DNA from: Massilia endophytica
Lineage (GTDB): Bacteria > Pseudomonadota > Gammaproteobacteria > Burkholderiales > Burkholderiaceae_D
Assembly (NCBI RefSeq): GCF_021165955.1
Contig: NZ_CP088952.1
Location: 2,108,001-2,172,000, forward strand
Length of the DNA stretch: 64,000 nucleotides
Direction: 5' to 3'
Under the pieces are notes generated by a model. That model was not told the origin of the DNA, ran no database searches, and saw nothing but the letters and a program-made list of their open reading frames with translations. The position numbers and the translations under genes are program-made. Positions 10,001-53,550 of this stretch are shown here, one piece after another (positions within the stretch are counted from its first letter, which is position 1; the number at the start of each line of letters is the position of its first letter).

Positions 10001-11102
10001 GCGCCACAGCGTGCGCAATGTGGACGCCGTGGCCCGCCTGGGCGGCGACGAATTCACCGTGGTGCTGGGCGACCTGGATGGCCCGGCCGCAGCGGCCACC
10101 GCTGCCCACAACATATGCCACGCCCTGGCCGCGCCCTTCCAGATCGACGGCCACGACATCTTCGTGACCAGCAGCGTGGGCATCGCCATGTATCCGCACG
10201 ACGGCGCCGATGTGGCCACCCTCGTCAAGCACGCGGACAGCGCCATGTACCGCGCCAAGCGCACCAACACCGGCTTCAAGTTCTACGAGGCCTCGATGGA
10301 GCAGTCCATCACGGAGCACGTGCGCATGGAAAGCGATTTGCGGCGCGCATTGGAAGTGGGCCAGCTGGAAGTGTTCTACCAGCCGCAGGCCACGCTGGAC
10401 CAGGGCCGCATCGTGGCCATGGAAGCGCTGGTACGCTGGCGCCACCCGACGCGCGGCATGGTTCCCCCCGCCGAATTCATTCCGCTCGCCGAAGAGACGG
10501 GCCTCATCAACCCTCTGGGCGACTGGGTGCTGCGCACGGCCTGCGCCCAGCTCCAGCGCTGGATTGCGCAGGGCCTGCCGCCGCTGCGCGTGGCCGTCAA
10601 CCTGTCGGTGCGCCAGCTGCTGCAGAAGGACTTTGCCGCCACCGTGAGCGCGATTCTTTCCGAGACCGGCCTGCCGCCCCAGCTGCTGGAGCTGGAAATC
10701 ACCGAGAGCACGCTGATGGAGAACGCGCAGGACACCCTTCAGGCCCTGCACGGCCTGCGCGACCTCGGCGTGCGCCTGTCGATCGACGATTTCGGCACCG
10801 GCTATTCCTCGCTCTCCTACCTGAAGCGCTTCCCGGTCGACATCATCAAGATCGACCGCTCCTTCGTGCGCGACGTGCCGCAGGATGCGGACGACGTGGC
10901 GATCGTCACCGCCATCATCGCGCTCGCCCACAGCCTGCGCCTGGAAGTGGTGGCCGAAGGTGTGGAAACGCCTGCCCAGCTGCACTTCCTCCAGGCCCGC
11001 CGCTGCGACCTGTTGCAGGGTTACCACCTCAGTCCCGCCATCCCCGCCGACCAGTTCGAACAGCTGGTGCGCGGCCACGAACCCCTCCCTCTCCGCGCCT
11101 GA
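7047..11102 (+). CDS. Hybrid sensor histidine kinase with two receivers, HPt, GGDEF and EAL domains
   Basis: This 1351-residue protein is anchored in the inner membrane. Approximate order: TM helix (10-30), periplasmic sensor (30-170), TM (175-195), HAMP and short coiled coil (200-265), HisKA with SHEVRTPLNG (about 276), HATPase with NLLGNAVKFT and GGTGLGLAI (to about 490), receiver 1 with LILMDCSMPEMDG (520-640), HPt with HALKGAAGNLG (about 720), receiver 2 with VILMDAVMPVMDG (790-910), GGDEF with an intact GGDEF signature (about 1000), and EAL with EALVRW and DDFGTGYSSL (1095-1340). Both cyclic-di-GMP domains keep their signatures, so it could make and break the messenger. A TTG at 7038 overlapping the previous stop is an alternative start. 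It is the last gene before a terminator. Confidence 0.92.
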   Translation: MLKHYLRRTGFGRQLTVIVSAAIIVLAVFSSVMNSWQASDRMRDYFLNQGQRIADNFAKQSTLALLYHSSENARDVVGSTLSFPDVTGVQIVDAKHRVLLSQARAGAWIVKPQADSAPSRPALVGENGEAWLFGAPVYSGQAESSPFEMQERQAQLLGYVHVQVGKGTLNTLTRSLMLGNLAITLSFAVILLVLVRFLTRRMTHPLQALSNLMRRARGGESRLRAEAAGPLELIDMAHAFNQMMNVLEQREAELKESRDAAVNMAQMKAQFAATVSHEVRTPLNGVVGMLDMLKETQLNTRQQEFVDVAWNASRTLIELINNILDFSKMEAGKLALQEADFDLRKLLGDVIELVARPAQQKGVAIGFELAPEVPPGVHSDALRLRQILINLLGNAVKFTERGEVAVRVNASPEADDSMTLRFEVRDTGIGMSPQVQQHLFESYVQPDPSTTRRFGGTGLGLAICKQLVSLLGGQISVSSAAGMGTTFVFTIACRAAEIQPEAAPALPASAAPRAPAQQFRVLVAEDNRTNQMVAAGMLSMNGCVCEFASNGREAVEAAQRGRFDLILMDCSMPEMDGYEATAHIRALEESLGRRTPLVAMTANTQRGDAEKCLAAGMDDYLAKPITLVELRRKLERWLPHGGALARVPAPPVPAPAAEEPAAGDPHTIVDRAVFDKLREILGPALPHAVTPFLEDSPIYFAELAQAVQAGDTETARARAHALKGAAGNLGARVLAALAQQAEQLAIERQLALIEPLLPSLRTACLDVEDFLRTEVEAVSQDADVPMAEQAHVLIVDDDRSTRSTLRHTLQRDGFRVEEASDGAEALAMLKRCQPDVILMDAVMPVMDGFAACARLQELPGGSAIPVLMITALQDNSSVERAFAAGASDYIPKPIHYAVLSQRVRRIIEANRAEKRIRHLAYNDLLTGLPNRTLFFELLGQGIEHAQATGTQLAVLFMDLDRFKYVNDNLGHDVGDRLLVAVAQRVRHSVRNVDAVARLGGDEFTVVLGDLDGPAAAATAAHNICHALAAPFQIDGHDIFVTSSVGIAMYPHDGADVATLVKHADSAMYRAKRTNTGFKFYEASMEQSITEHVRMESDLRRALEVGQLEVFYQPQATLDQGRIVAMEALVRWRHPTRGMVPPAEFIPLAEETGLINPLGDWVLRTACAQLQRWIAQGLPPLRVAVNLSVRQLLQKDFAATVSAILSETGLPPQLLELEITESTLMENAQDTLQALHGLRDLGVRLSIDDFGTGYSSLSYLKRFPVDIIKIDRSFVRDVPQDADDVAIVTAIIALAHSLRLEVVAEGVETPAQLHFLQARRCDLLQGYHLSPAIPADQFEQLVRGHEPLPLRA

Positions 11103-11117
11103 TTTCCCTCTGGCGGC

Positions 11118-11150
11118 AGCCCCCTGCGCGTCCTGCGCGGGGGGCTTTTT
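11118..11150 (+). terminator. Rho-independent terminator after the hybrid kinase
   Basis: The GC-rich inverted repeat AGCCCC...GGGGCT, with a short loop, is followed at once by TTTTT, 15 bases after the kinase stop codon. This is the clearest intrinsic terminator in the window. Confidence 0.85.
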
Positions 11151-11315
11151 ACCACTAGTTACTTGCAAGTGTGTAGGAGCATTCTTACAAATAATTACCA
11201 AAAGTGCGTGAGAATCGGATAGAATTCTGCACTGCAACAATTTGCTCTTAAACAACTGAGTTTTCCACAATGCCACGCCCAGCCCATCGCGCGGCAGCTA
11301 TCGTAAGGATTTCGC

Positions 11316-13151
11316 ATGTTTGACCAGACTGCGCTGGAGCGCTCGCTGCTCCCGCAAAAAAGCATCTTGAACACCGCAGCGCCGATGGATATGGCAGACC
11401 TGGTGGTCGCCTATCTCGAACAATTGGGCATCGATTATGTGTTCGGCATTCCCGGCGGCGCCATTGAACCCCTGTACAACGCCATTGCGCGCAACCAGCG
11501 CCGCGGCGGAAACCTGAGCCACATCGTGGCGCGCCACGAAGCCGGCGCCGCCTTCATGGCCGACGGCTATGCCCGCGAAACGGGCAAGATCGGCGTCTGC
11601 GTGGCCACCTCCGGCCCCGGCGCGACGAACCTGATCACGGCTGTCGCGACCTCTTACGGGAACGACGTGCCCCTGCTGGTCATCACCGGCCAGCCAGCGC
11701 TGCCCTCCTTCGGCAAGCACGGCCTGCAGGAATCGGCCTGCACGGGCATCGACGTGATGGGCATGTTCCGCCACTGCACGCGCTACAACTCCCTCGTGTC
11801 GCACGCCATGCAGCTGGAATGGAAGCTGATCAGCGCCCTGCAGCACGCCATGCGCGCGCCGCGCGGCCCGGTGCACCTGAGCGTGCCGGTGGACGTCTTC
11901 CGCAGCCCGAGCGCGAGCCAGGAACCGTCCTACGACCTCTCCGGCCTGCTGCTTCCGGCCGAACTGGTAGATGAGCGCGCAATCGATAAACTGCGCTCCA
12001 TCCTGGCCGACAGCCGCAAGTGCGTCTTCCTGATCGGCGGCGCCTGCGGCGACTCCATCCACTCCATCCTGCAGTTCGCGGCCCTGAAGGGTGCGCACTT
12101 CGTCACCACGCCGGACGGCAAGGGCCTCGTCAGCCCGCAGCATCCGCTGTACCGCGGCGTGTTCGGCTTCGGCGGCCACGCCAGCGCCGAAATGGCCCTG
12201 CGCGATCCGGATGTGGACACCATCGTGGCCGTCGGCTGCAGCATGGGCGAATGGAACACGGGCGGCTGGAACACCAGCCTGCTGAACGAGCGCCTGGTGC
12301 ATGTCGACGAATCCGAGGAACACCTGGCGCGCACGCCGATGGCGCGCCACCACCTGCGCGGCAGCCTGAATGCCATCTTCAGCCGCCTGGTCGAATATTC
12401 GCACGACCACCATGGCAGCGCGCCCGTCCGCCCGGTTCCCTCCCCGGACTGGAACCCGGAAAGCATGCTGGACGCGCCCGAAGCCTTCAAGAGCGAAGAA
12501 GCGCCCGTGAAGCCGCAGCGCCTGATGCGCGACCTGAGCCGCCTCTTCCCGCACAGCACCCGCTTCTTCGCGGACGCGGGCAACAGCGTGGCCTGGGCCG
12601 CCCACTACCTGCAGCCGCAGGACCGCCGCCTCGGCGAACGCCGCCTGGGCGGCGCCCGCAAGCGCGACCTTGGCCAGCGCCAGAGCGCGGGCGGCTGGCT
12701 GCGCCTGACCAGCCACTTCGCTCCCATGGGCTGGGCCATCGGCGCCGCCGTTGGCACGGCGGCCGCCAATCCCGACGTTCCCGTGGTCTGCATCACCGGC
12801 GACGGCAGCATGCTCATGAGCGGCCAGGAGCTGTCCGTGGCCGTGGCCGAGCAGCTGTGCGTGGTCTTCGTGGTGCTGAACGACCGCGCCCTGGGCATGG
12901 TGAAGCACGGCCAGCGCCTGGGTGGCGGAGAGCAGATCGGCTACGCCCTGCCCAAGACGGACTTCGCCATGCTGGCGCGCGCCCTCGGCGGCCGCGCCCA
13001 CACCATCCATTCGCCTGCCGACCTGGACGCGCTGGACATCAAGGCCATCTGCAACTACCCCGGCCCGACCCTGCTGGACGTGCATATCGATCCGGAGGAA
13101 GTGCCGCCGATGGCCAGCCGCCTGCGCGTGCTGCTGGACGACGGAGCCTGA
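11316..13151 (+). CDS. ThDP-dependent enzyme of the acetolactate synthase/IlvB family
   Basis: This 611-residue cytoplasmic protein has the three-domain plan of ThDP enzymes. The N-terminal domain has FGIPGGAIEPLYNAI and RHEAGAAFMADGYAR, where Glu 75 matches the cofactor-activating glutamate, followed by ATSGPGATNL. The middle domain includes TPDGKGLV and a GVFGFGGHASAE segment. The C-terminal domain has GDGSMLMSGQ at about 495 and ends the cofactor motif with LND. An Arg/Gly-rich insertion near 440-465 and an unusual HFAPMGWAIG segment set it apart from standard IlvB. No IlvN subunit follows; two citrate-synthase-fold genes do, separated by 1 base and by an ATGA overlap. The reaction is probably decarboxylation or carboligation of a 2-oxo acid. 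The ATG has TAAGGA upstream. Confidence 0.8.
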   Translation: MFDQTALERSLLPQKSILNTAAPMDMADLVVAYLEQLGIDYVFGIPGGAIEPLYNAIARNQRRGGNLSHIVARHEAGAAFMADGYARETGKIGVCVATSGPGATNLITAVATSYGNDVPLLVITGQPALPSFGKHGLQESACTGIDVMGMFRHCTRYNSLVSHAMQLEWKLISALQHAMRAPRGPVHLSVPVDVFRSPSASQEPSYDLSGLLLPAELVDERAIDKLRSILADSRKCVFLIGGACGDSIHSILQFAALKGAHFVTTPDGKGLVSPQHPLYRGVFGFGGHASAEMALRDPDVDTIVAVGCSMGEWNTGGWNTSLLNERLVHVDESEEHLARTPMARHHLRGSLNAIFSRLVEYSHDHHGSAPVRPVPSPDWNPESMLDAPEAFKSEEAPVKPQRLMRDLSRLFPHSTRFFADAGNSVAWAAHYLQPQDRRLGERRLGGARKRDLGQRQSAGGWLRLTSHFAPMGWAIGAAVGTAAANPDVPVVCITGDGSMLMSGQELSVAVAEQLCVVFVVLNDRALGMVKHGQRLGGGEQIGYALPKTDFAMLARALGGRAHTIHSPADLDALDIKAICNYPGPTLLDVHIDPEEVPPMASRLRVLLDDGA

Positions 13152-13152
13152 G

Positions 13153-13956
13153 ATGGCCAAGGATGCACCCGCGCCCTCGCCGCGCGACCTGATTCACACC
13201 GCCATCTGGCGCGAGGAAGCGGAGGACGACAACGCCTTCGCGGCCCGCGCGGCCTTCTGCCGAGGCTATGACGTGTTCGGCGCCATGGTGGGCAACGCCC
13301 GCTGGGTGGAGATGCTCTGGCTCCTTCTGCGCCAGGAGCTGCCGCCCCCGGCCGCCCTCGACACGCTGGAAGCATTGGCGGTGGCGCTGGCCAATCCCGG
13401 CCCGCGCGACCCCTCGGTGCACGCCGCCATGTGCGGCGCGGTGGGCGGTTCCACCGCTGCCGCGTCTCTGATCGCGGCGCTGTCCGTCGGCGCGGGCCGC
13501 GTGGGCGGGGCACGTGAAGTGCACGACGCCATGACCATGTGGCAGCAGTGCGGCGCCGACCTGGCCGCATGGCGCATCTGGTCCGTTCCGGCGCCGGATG
13601 CCACCATCGAAGTCTGGCCCGCGCGCGGCCATGTCCCCGGCTTCGACCCGCACGGCGTTTCCACGCCGCTGGCCGTGCGCCAGCTGCTGGCGGCGGCCCT
13701 GCACAAGGGCGCGGGCGAGCGCACCGTGTGGCTGCTGGCGAACCTGGACGCGGCGCAGGAAACCATTGGCCTGCCGCTCGCCATCGGCGGCGCGGCAGCC
13801 GCCATCCTCTCCGACCTGGGCTTCACGCCGCAGGAGGGCGAAATGCTCTACCTGCTGCTGCGCCTTCCCGGCGCGGCGGCCCACGCCCTCGAACAGAGCG
13901 CGGGCGGCTTCAAGCAATTCCCCTTCTATTCCGTCGAACTGCAGGAGGCCGCATGA
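13153..13956 (+). CDS. Citrate-synthase-fold protein, citryl-CoA-lyase-like (first of pair)
   Basis: This 267-residue protein starts one base after the ThDP enzyme stop. Its pattern resembles the short citryl-CoA lyase/citrate synthase proteins: an RDLIHTAIW start, a PSVHAAMCGAVGGST helix, a GAGRVGGAREV segment where citrate synthases have LHGGA, then RGHVPGFDPHGV where they have the GHxxY...DPR motif. The first catalytic His position appears to be Arg/Val, while the GH...DP part is kept. Usual citrate synthases are about 430 residues, so this covers mainly the core. It overlaps the next gene by ATGA, suggesting a fixed ratio and perhaps a heteromer with that product. The substrate is unknown. 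Confidence 0.6.
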   Translation: MAKDAPAPSPRDLIHTAIWREEAEDDNAFAARAAFCRGYDVFGAMVGNARWVEMLWLLLRQELPPPAALDTLEALAVALANPGPRDPSVHAAMCGAVGGSTAAASLIAALSVGAGRVGGAREVHDAMTMWQQCGADLAAWRIWSVPAPDATIEVWPARGHVPGFDPHGVSTPLAVRQLLAAALHKGAGERTVWLLANLDAAQETIGLPLAIGGAAAAILSDLGFTPQEGEMLYLLLRLPGAAAHALEQSAGGFKQFPFYSVELQEAA

Positions 13957-14762
13957 AGGGCCCCGAACTGCTGCGCGAGCACGCGGGCAGGCTGGTGACG
14001 AAGGTTGGCGCCTGCTATCCCGGCAGCCACGCCGTCTTCCGTGGCGCCGACCTGCACCGCGACCTGCAGTCGCTGGACTGGGTGGACCTCTATGTCTTCG
14101 GCATCACAGGCCGCCGCCTGAGCGCCGCCCAGGTGGAACTGCTGCACGCCATCTGGGTCAACACCAGCTATCCGGATGCGCGCCTGTGGAACAACCGGGT
14201 CGCCGCGCTGGCGGGCAGCACGCGCAGCAGCGCGAACCTGGGCATCGTGGCCGGGCTGGCCCTGTCCGAGGCCCAGGTCTACGGCGGGCTGGCGGGCCTG
14301 CGCGCCATCAGCTTCCTGCAGATGGCCGTGCAGCGCGTGGCCGAGGGTGCGGATCTCGAACAGCTGGTGCTGGCCGAAGCGCGCGCCAAGCGCATATACG
14401 GCTACGGCCGCCCGATCAATTCGACGGACGAACGCATTCCCGTTGTCCTGGGCATTGCGAAAAAACTGGGCCTGGACGGCGGCGAACACCTGCGCATCGC
14501 CTTCGAAACGGAAAAAGTGTTGTTGCCACACTACTCCCAGCTGCGCATGAATTACGCAGCCCTGCACGCGGCCCTGATCGCGGACATGGGCCTGTCCGCA
14601 CGCGAGTACCAGCTGCTGCGCATCCCCACTTTCCTAGCAGGCATGCCGCCTTGCCAAGTGGAAGCCGCTGAAAAACCGCCCGGCGCGATCTTTCCCACAC
14701 CGGTTTCAGGCGTGGCCTATTCGGGACTCCCGCCCCGCCCCTGGAGGGGCCAGACGGGCTGA
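13953..14762 (+). CDS. Citrate-synthase-fold protein (second of pair), catalytic residues replaced
   Basis: This 269-residue protein overlaps the previous stop by four bases, with AGGAGG ideally placed upstream. It is a distant paralogue of its neighbour. SSANLGIVAGLALSEAQVYGG sits where citrate synthases carry the LHGGA histidine, and GYGRPINSTDERIP matches the GFGHRVY...DPR loop with His replaced by Arg. If the alignment is right, both family histidines are missing, so it may be a non-catalytic partner or use different chemistry. With the ThDP enzyme and the first lyase-like protein it forms a tight three-gene unit. The last 30 residues are Pro-rich. Confidence 0.55.
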   Translation: MKGPELLREHAGRLVTKVGACYPGSHAVFRGADLHRDLQSLDWVDLYVFGITGRRLSAAQVELLHAIWVNTSYPDARLWNNRVAALAGSTRSSANLGIVAGLALSEAQVYGGLAGLRAISFLQMAVQRVAEGADLEQLVLAEARAKRIYGYGRPINSTDERIPVVLGIAKKLGLDGGEHLRIAFETEKVLLPHYSQLRMNYAALHAALIADMGLSAREYQLLRIPTFLAGMPPCQVEAAEKPPGAIFPTPVSGVAYSGLPPRPWRGQTG

Positions 14763-14775
14763 GGATGGATTTTCT

Positions 14776-14805
14776 GTGCAAATTGCGGAAAGTGCACGTT
14801 ACAAT
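14776..14805 (+). promoter_or_regulatory. Candidate control region of the TonB receptor gene
   Basis: The inverted repeat GTGCA (14776-14780) and TGCAC (14793-14797) flanks ATTGCGGAAA. It is followed by TACAAT (14800-14805), a plausible -10 hexamer, though the -35 match is poor. The decamer ATTGCGGAAA recurs at 17092-17101 upstream of the peptide synthetase genes. Confidence 0.3.
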
Positions 14806-14823
14806 GAGGCAAGAATTTCCCGC

Positions 14824-14840
14824 AAGGAGACAGGAACTTG
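14824..14840 (+). promoter_or_regulatory. Ribosome binding site deciding a TTG start
   Basis: AAGGAG (14824-14829) lies eight bases before TTG (14838-14840). The signal peptide begins directly at this TTG and no ATG upstream is in frame with it, so TTG is the likely start of the receptor gene. Confidence 0.7.
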
Positions 14841-16943
14841 AAGTCGTCGCTTATTCTCAGGTTGTGCATTGCTGCCGCTTTTGCCGGCAACTCCCTGGCC
14901 GCGATGGGCCAATCGGTAACCGAGGAAGAAGAACTCAGCCTGGTTTATGGCGACAACGATAGCGTGAGCATCGCCACCGGCAGCAGCATGACGCTGCGCC
15001 GGGCGCCGGGCATTGCGACCGTGATCACCGCGGCCGACATCGCCGCCATGGGCGCGACGGACCTGGACCAGGTGCTGGAAACGGTGGCCGGGCTGCACGT
15101 GAACCGCAGCGCGAACAACTACACGCCGCTGTATGTGGTGCGCGGCGTGGTGACCCAGTTCACGCCCCAGCTGCTGGTGCTGCAGAACGGCGTGCCCGTC
15201 ACCACGGCCTTCGTGGGCAGCAAGGGCAATCTGTGGGGAGGCTATCCCGTCGAGCATATCGCCCGCATCGAAGTGATGCGCGGCCCGGGCTCGGCCCTCT
15301 ACGGCTCAGACGCCTTCTCCGGCGTCATCAACATCATCACCAAATCGGCAGCCGATACGCCGGGCACCGAGATCGGCGCGCGCGCCGGCTCCTTCCGCAC
15401 GCGCGACGCGTGGGTGCAGCACGGCGGCACCATCGGCCCGGTGGAAGTGGCGGCCTATATCCGCACCGGCGACAGCAACGGCTTCCGCAGCATCATCGAT
15501 GCTGACGCCCAGACCCGCAACGACCAGATCTTCGGCACCAGGGCCAGCCTGGCGCCTGGCCCCGTGAACGTGGGCTACGACGCCATCGACGCCAACCTGG
15601 AACTGGGCTACGGCAAATGGCGGGCCCGCGCGGGCTACAAGCTGCGCGACAACCTGGGCACCGGCGCGGGCATTGCTTCCGCGCTCGACCCCGTGGGCAA
15701 GCAGCGCAGCGAACGCATTACGGCAGGCCTCTCGTGGACGGACCCGCAGTTCACGCGCGATCTCGGCGTTGGCGCCGCCATCAATGCCCAGGAATACCGC
15801 CAGGAGATTCCCGTCGATTTCGTGCTGCTGCCGCCGGGGACCAAGCTCCCCACCGGCACTTTCCCCAACGGGATGATCGGGGGGCCGGATGCCTACGAGC
15901 GCATCTTCCGCCTCTCGGCCTACGCCGACTACAGCGGCATCGAGAACCACCATATCCGCCTCGGCATCGGCCACGACGACCTGGACCTGTACCGCACGCA
16001 CGAAAGCCGCAACTTCAACTACGCTCCGAACGGTACGCCGATTCCTCTGCCCTCCGTGGTGGACTTCGTGGACCAGGACCCGTTCATCAAACCCCAGCGG
16101 CGCCAGATCGACTACGTCTATCTGCAGGACGAATGGCGCATCGCGAAAGACTGGAACCTGACTGCAGGCGTGCGCCACGACCAGTATTCCGACTTCGGCG
16201 GCACCACCAATCCGCGCCTGGCGCTGGTCTGGGATGCGAGCTTCGACCTCACGGCCAAGCTGCTGTACGGCCGCGCCTTCCGCGCGCCCTCGTTCAACGA
16301 AGGCCACAGCATCACAAATCCCGTGGCGCTCGGGAATCCGGACCTCAAGCCCGAGAAGAACAGCACGCTGGAAGCGGCCCTGGCCTGGCAGGCCACGGCC
16401 GACGCGCAGCTCAACTTCACCCTGTTCCACTACTCGATGACGGACATCATCCGCACCGTGCCCAATGCCGTGCCCAATACCGGCGCAACCTATGCCAACA
16501 CGGGCGACCAGAGCGGACATGGTATCGAAGTGGAAGGCAACTGGAGCATCGCGCGCAATATGCGCCTGGTGGGCAACTATGCGTGGCAGCAGTCGAAAGA
16601 CAAGACCACCGGCCGCGACGCGGGCTATGCACCCCACCACCACATGAACGGCCGGGCCGACTGGCAGTTCAGCAGCGCCCTGGTGGCGAGCGCGCAGCTG
16701 AACTGGGTGGGCGAACGCCAGCGCGCGCCGAACGACGCACGCAAGCCGCTGGGCGGCTACAAGACTGTGGACCTCACGCTGTCCACGCGGCGCGGCAAAC
16801 AGCAGTGGAACTTCTCCGCATCTGTACGAAATCTTTTCGATGCCGATGTGCGCGAACCCAGCCTGGCGCCAGGCCTCTCGATCCCGCACGACCTTCCGCA
16901 GGCTCCCCGCGCCTTCTGGGTGCAGGCCATCTACACGCTGTAA
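14838..16943 (+). CDS. TonB-dependent outer-membrane receptor (CirA/BtuB-like)
   Basis: This 701-residue protein has a signal peptide (LILRLCIAAAFAGNSLAAMG) and then the plug domain at about 50-165, with RRAPGIATVITAADI, a DLDQVLETVAGLHV segment and the RIEVMRGPGSALYGSDAFSGVINIIT signature. A 22-strand type barrel follows, with late SFNEGHSITNP and GNPDLKPEKN motifs and an aromatic end (FWVQAIYTL). Length and motifs fit ferric-siderophore or cobalamin receptors. It lies between the ThDP/citrate-fold operon and the peptide synthetases on the same strand, so import of the peptide or its metal complex is possible, but no Fur box is evident. Translation starts at TTG. Confidence 0.88.
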   Translation: MKSSLILRLCIAAAFAGNSLAAMGQSVTEEEELSLVYGDNDSVSIATGSSMTLRRAPGIATVITAADIAAMGATDLDQVLETVAGLHVNRSANNYTPLYVVRGVVTQFTPQLLVLQNGVPVTTAFVGSKGNLWGGYPVEHIARIEVMRGPGSALYGSDAFSGVINIITKSAADTPGTEIGARAGSFRTRDAWVQHGGTIGPVEVAAYIRTGDSNGFRSIIDADAQTRNDQIFGTRASLAPGPVNVGYDAIDANLELGYGKWRARAGYKLRDNLGTGAGIASALDPVGKQRSERITAGLSWTDPQFTRDLGVGAAINAQEYRQEIPVDFVLLPPGTKLPTGTFPNGMIGGPDAYERIFRLSAYADYSGIENHHIRLGIGHDDLDLYRTHESRNFNYAPNGTPIPLPSVVDFVDQDPFIKPQRRQIDYVYLQDEWRIAKDWNLTAGVRHDQYSDFGGTTNPRLALVWDASFDLTAKLLYGRAFRAPSFNEGHSITNPVALGNPDLKPEKNSTLEAALAWQATADAQLNFTLFHYSMTDIIRTVPNAVPNTGATYANTGDQSGHGIEVEGNWSIARNMRLVGNYAWQQSKDKTTGRDAGYAPHHHMNGRADWQFSSALVASAQLNWVGERQRAPNDARKPLGGYKTVDLTLSTRRGKQQWNFSASVRNLFDADVREPSLAPGLSIPHDLPQAPRAFWVQAIYTL

Positions 16944-16951
16944 TCCGGCCA

Positions 16952-16976
16952 GCGGCGGCGGATTTTCCGCCGCCGC
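16952..16976 (+). terminator. GC-rich hairpin after the TonB receptor gene (terminator-like, no U tract)
   Basis: A perfect 10-bp stem (GCGGCGGCGG/CCGCCGCCGC) with a five-base loop begins nine bases after the receptor stop. It lacks a downstream run of T, so it could be a weak terminator or an mRNA-end stabiliser. Confidence 0.45.
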
Positions 16977-17157
16977 AAAATCCTTCCGGCATCCCTCTTT
17001 GTCCGCCGCGCGGGCACGCAATCCATTGCGCACGATCCTTGCAAAAAGCAAGCAACTGCCTTCGCGCGTACTTGACCATTATCCATACAATATTGCGGAA
17101 ATTTAGCGTCACTCTCTGACAGTTTTGTGACAACTCCGCCCATACAATACGCGCACC

Positions 17158-17181
17158 AAAGCCACACCACGAACTGGCTTT
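17158..17181. repeat. Inverted repeat AAAGCCA/TGGCTTT in the synthetase leader
   Basis: A perfect 7-bp stem with a 10-base loop follows ten bases after a TACAAT box. It could be an operator or a 5' hairpin; nothing proves either. Confidence 0.35.
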
Positions 17182-17287
17182 GCCTAGCACTGGACGTCTT
17201 CGCGCCGCCACCACCATCGCGGTGCGAGGGGCGATGTCATTACCGCGGGTCTTACAGGGCCTGCTGTGTCAGAAAGAAAGGTTGATC

Positions 17288-17401
17288 ATGCTGTACACCT
17301 TCTCGCATCAATACGGTTCGTGGCGTATCTCGAACCGCTCCGCACTCACTCCAGCTGCGCCCACGCGCTCCGCAAGATCCCCCGATCACCCCTCGCCCTG
17401 A
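17288..17401 (+). CDS. Possible 37-residue leader peptide upstream of the synthetase genes
   Basis: A short frame starts at an ATG preceded by AAAGG at suitable spacing and ends at TGA 131 bases before the first synthetase. The N-terminal half (MLYTFSHQYGSWRISN) is compositionally normal and aromatic; the second half is Ser/Pro/Arg-rich and looks less protein-like. It may be a translated leader that affects downstream expression, or chance. It is not an MbtH-like protein: the family's conserved Trp and Pro pattern is absent. Confidence 0.3.
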   Translation: MLYTFSHQYGSWRISNRSALTPAAPTRSARSPDHPSP

Positions 17402-17532
17402 CGCCTCACTCCAGCGCCGCACCGGCGCCTCAGCACTGAACGCATTTCCGGACATTGGCGCCTGCCGCGGCTCGCGCCTGGCCGCTGCATTTCCTTTGCC
17501 TTGCGGGGCAGACCTGAACAGGAAGAACATCC

Positions 17533-35898
<18,366 letters not shown>

Positions 35899-35913
35899 GA
35901 ATACGGAGCAGTA

Positions 35914-53546
<17,633 letters not shown>

Positions 53547-53550
<4 letters not shown>

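Larger units (their letters stand above)
16944..17532 (+). other. 589-base region upstream of the peptide synthetases
   Basis: This is the longest non-coding stretch in the window. It holds a strong GCGGCGGCGG/CCGCCGCCGC hairpin just after the receptor gene, two CATACAAT copies (17084-17091 and 17141-17148), an AAAGCCA/TGGCTTT inverted repeat (17158-17181) and one short ORF with a ribosome site (17288-17401). No convincing full sigma-70 promoter or Fur site could be read. It probably contains the promoter and a long leader for the synthetase operon. Confidence 0.5.

Noticed and set aside
6996..11276. 1426-residue minus-strand frame opposite the hybrid kinase
   Set aside because: The plus strand encodes a complete, motif-rich kinase; the antisense product is His/Ala/Gly-rich without domains.
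17180..17401. 73-residue frame using an ATG at 17180
   Set aside because: No ribosome site at that ATG; only the internal ATG at 17288 has one, so the shorter frame is listed with low confidence.
16944..17532. Fur box or complete sigma-70 promoter
   Set aside because: TTGACC and TACAAT elements are present but not at workable spacing, and no 19-bp Fur-like dyad was seen.
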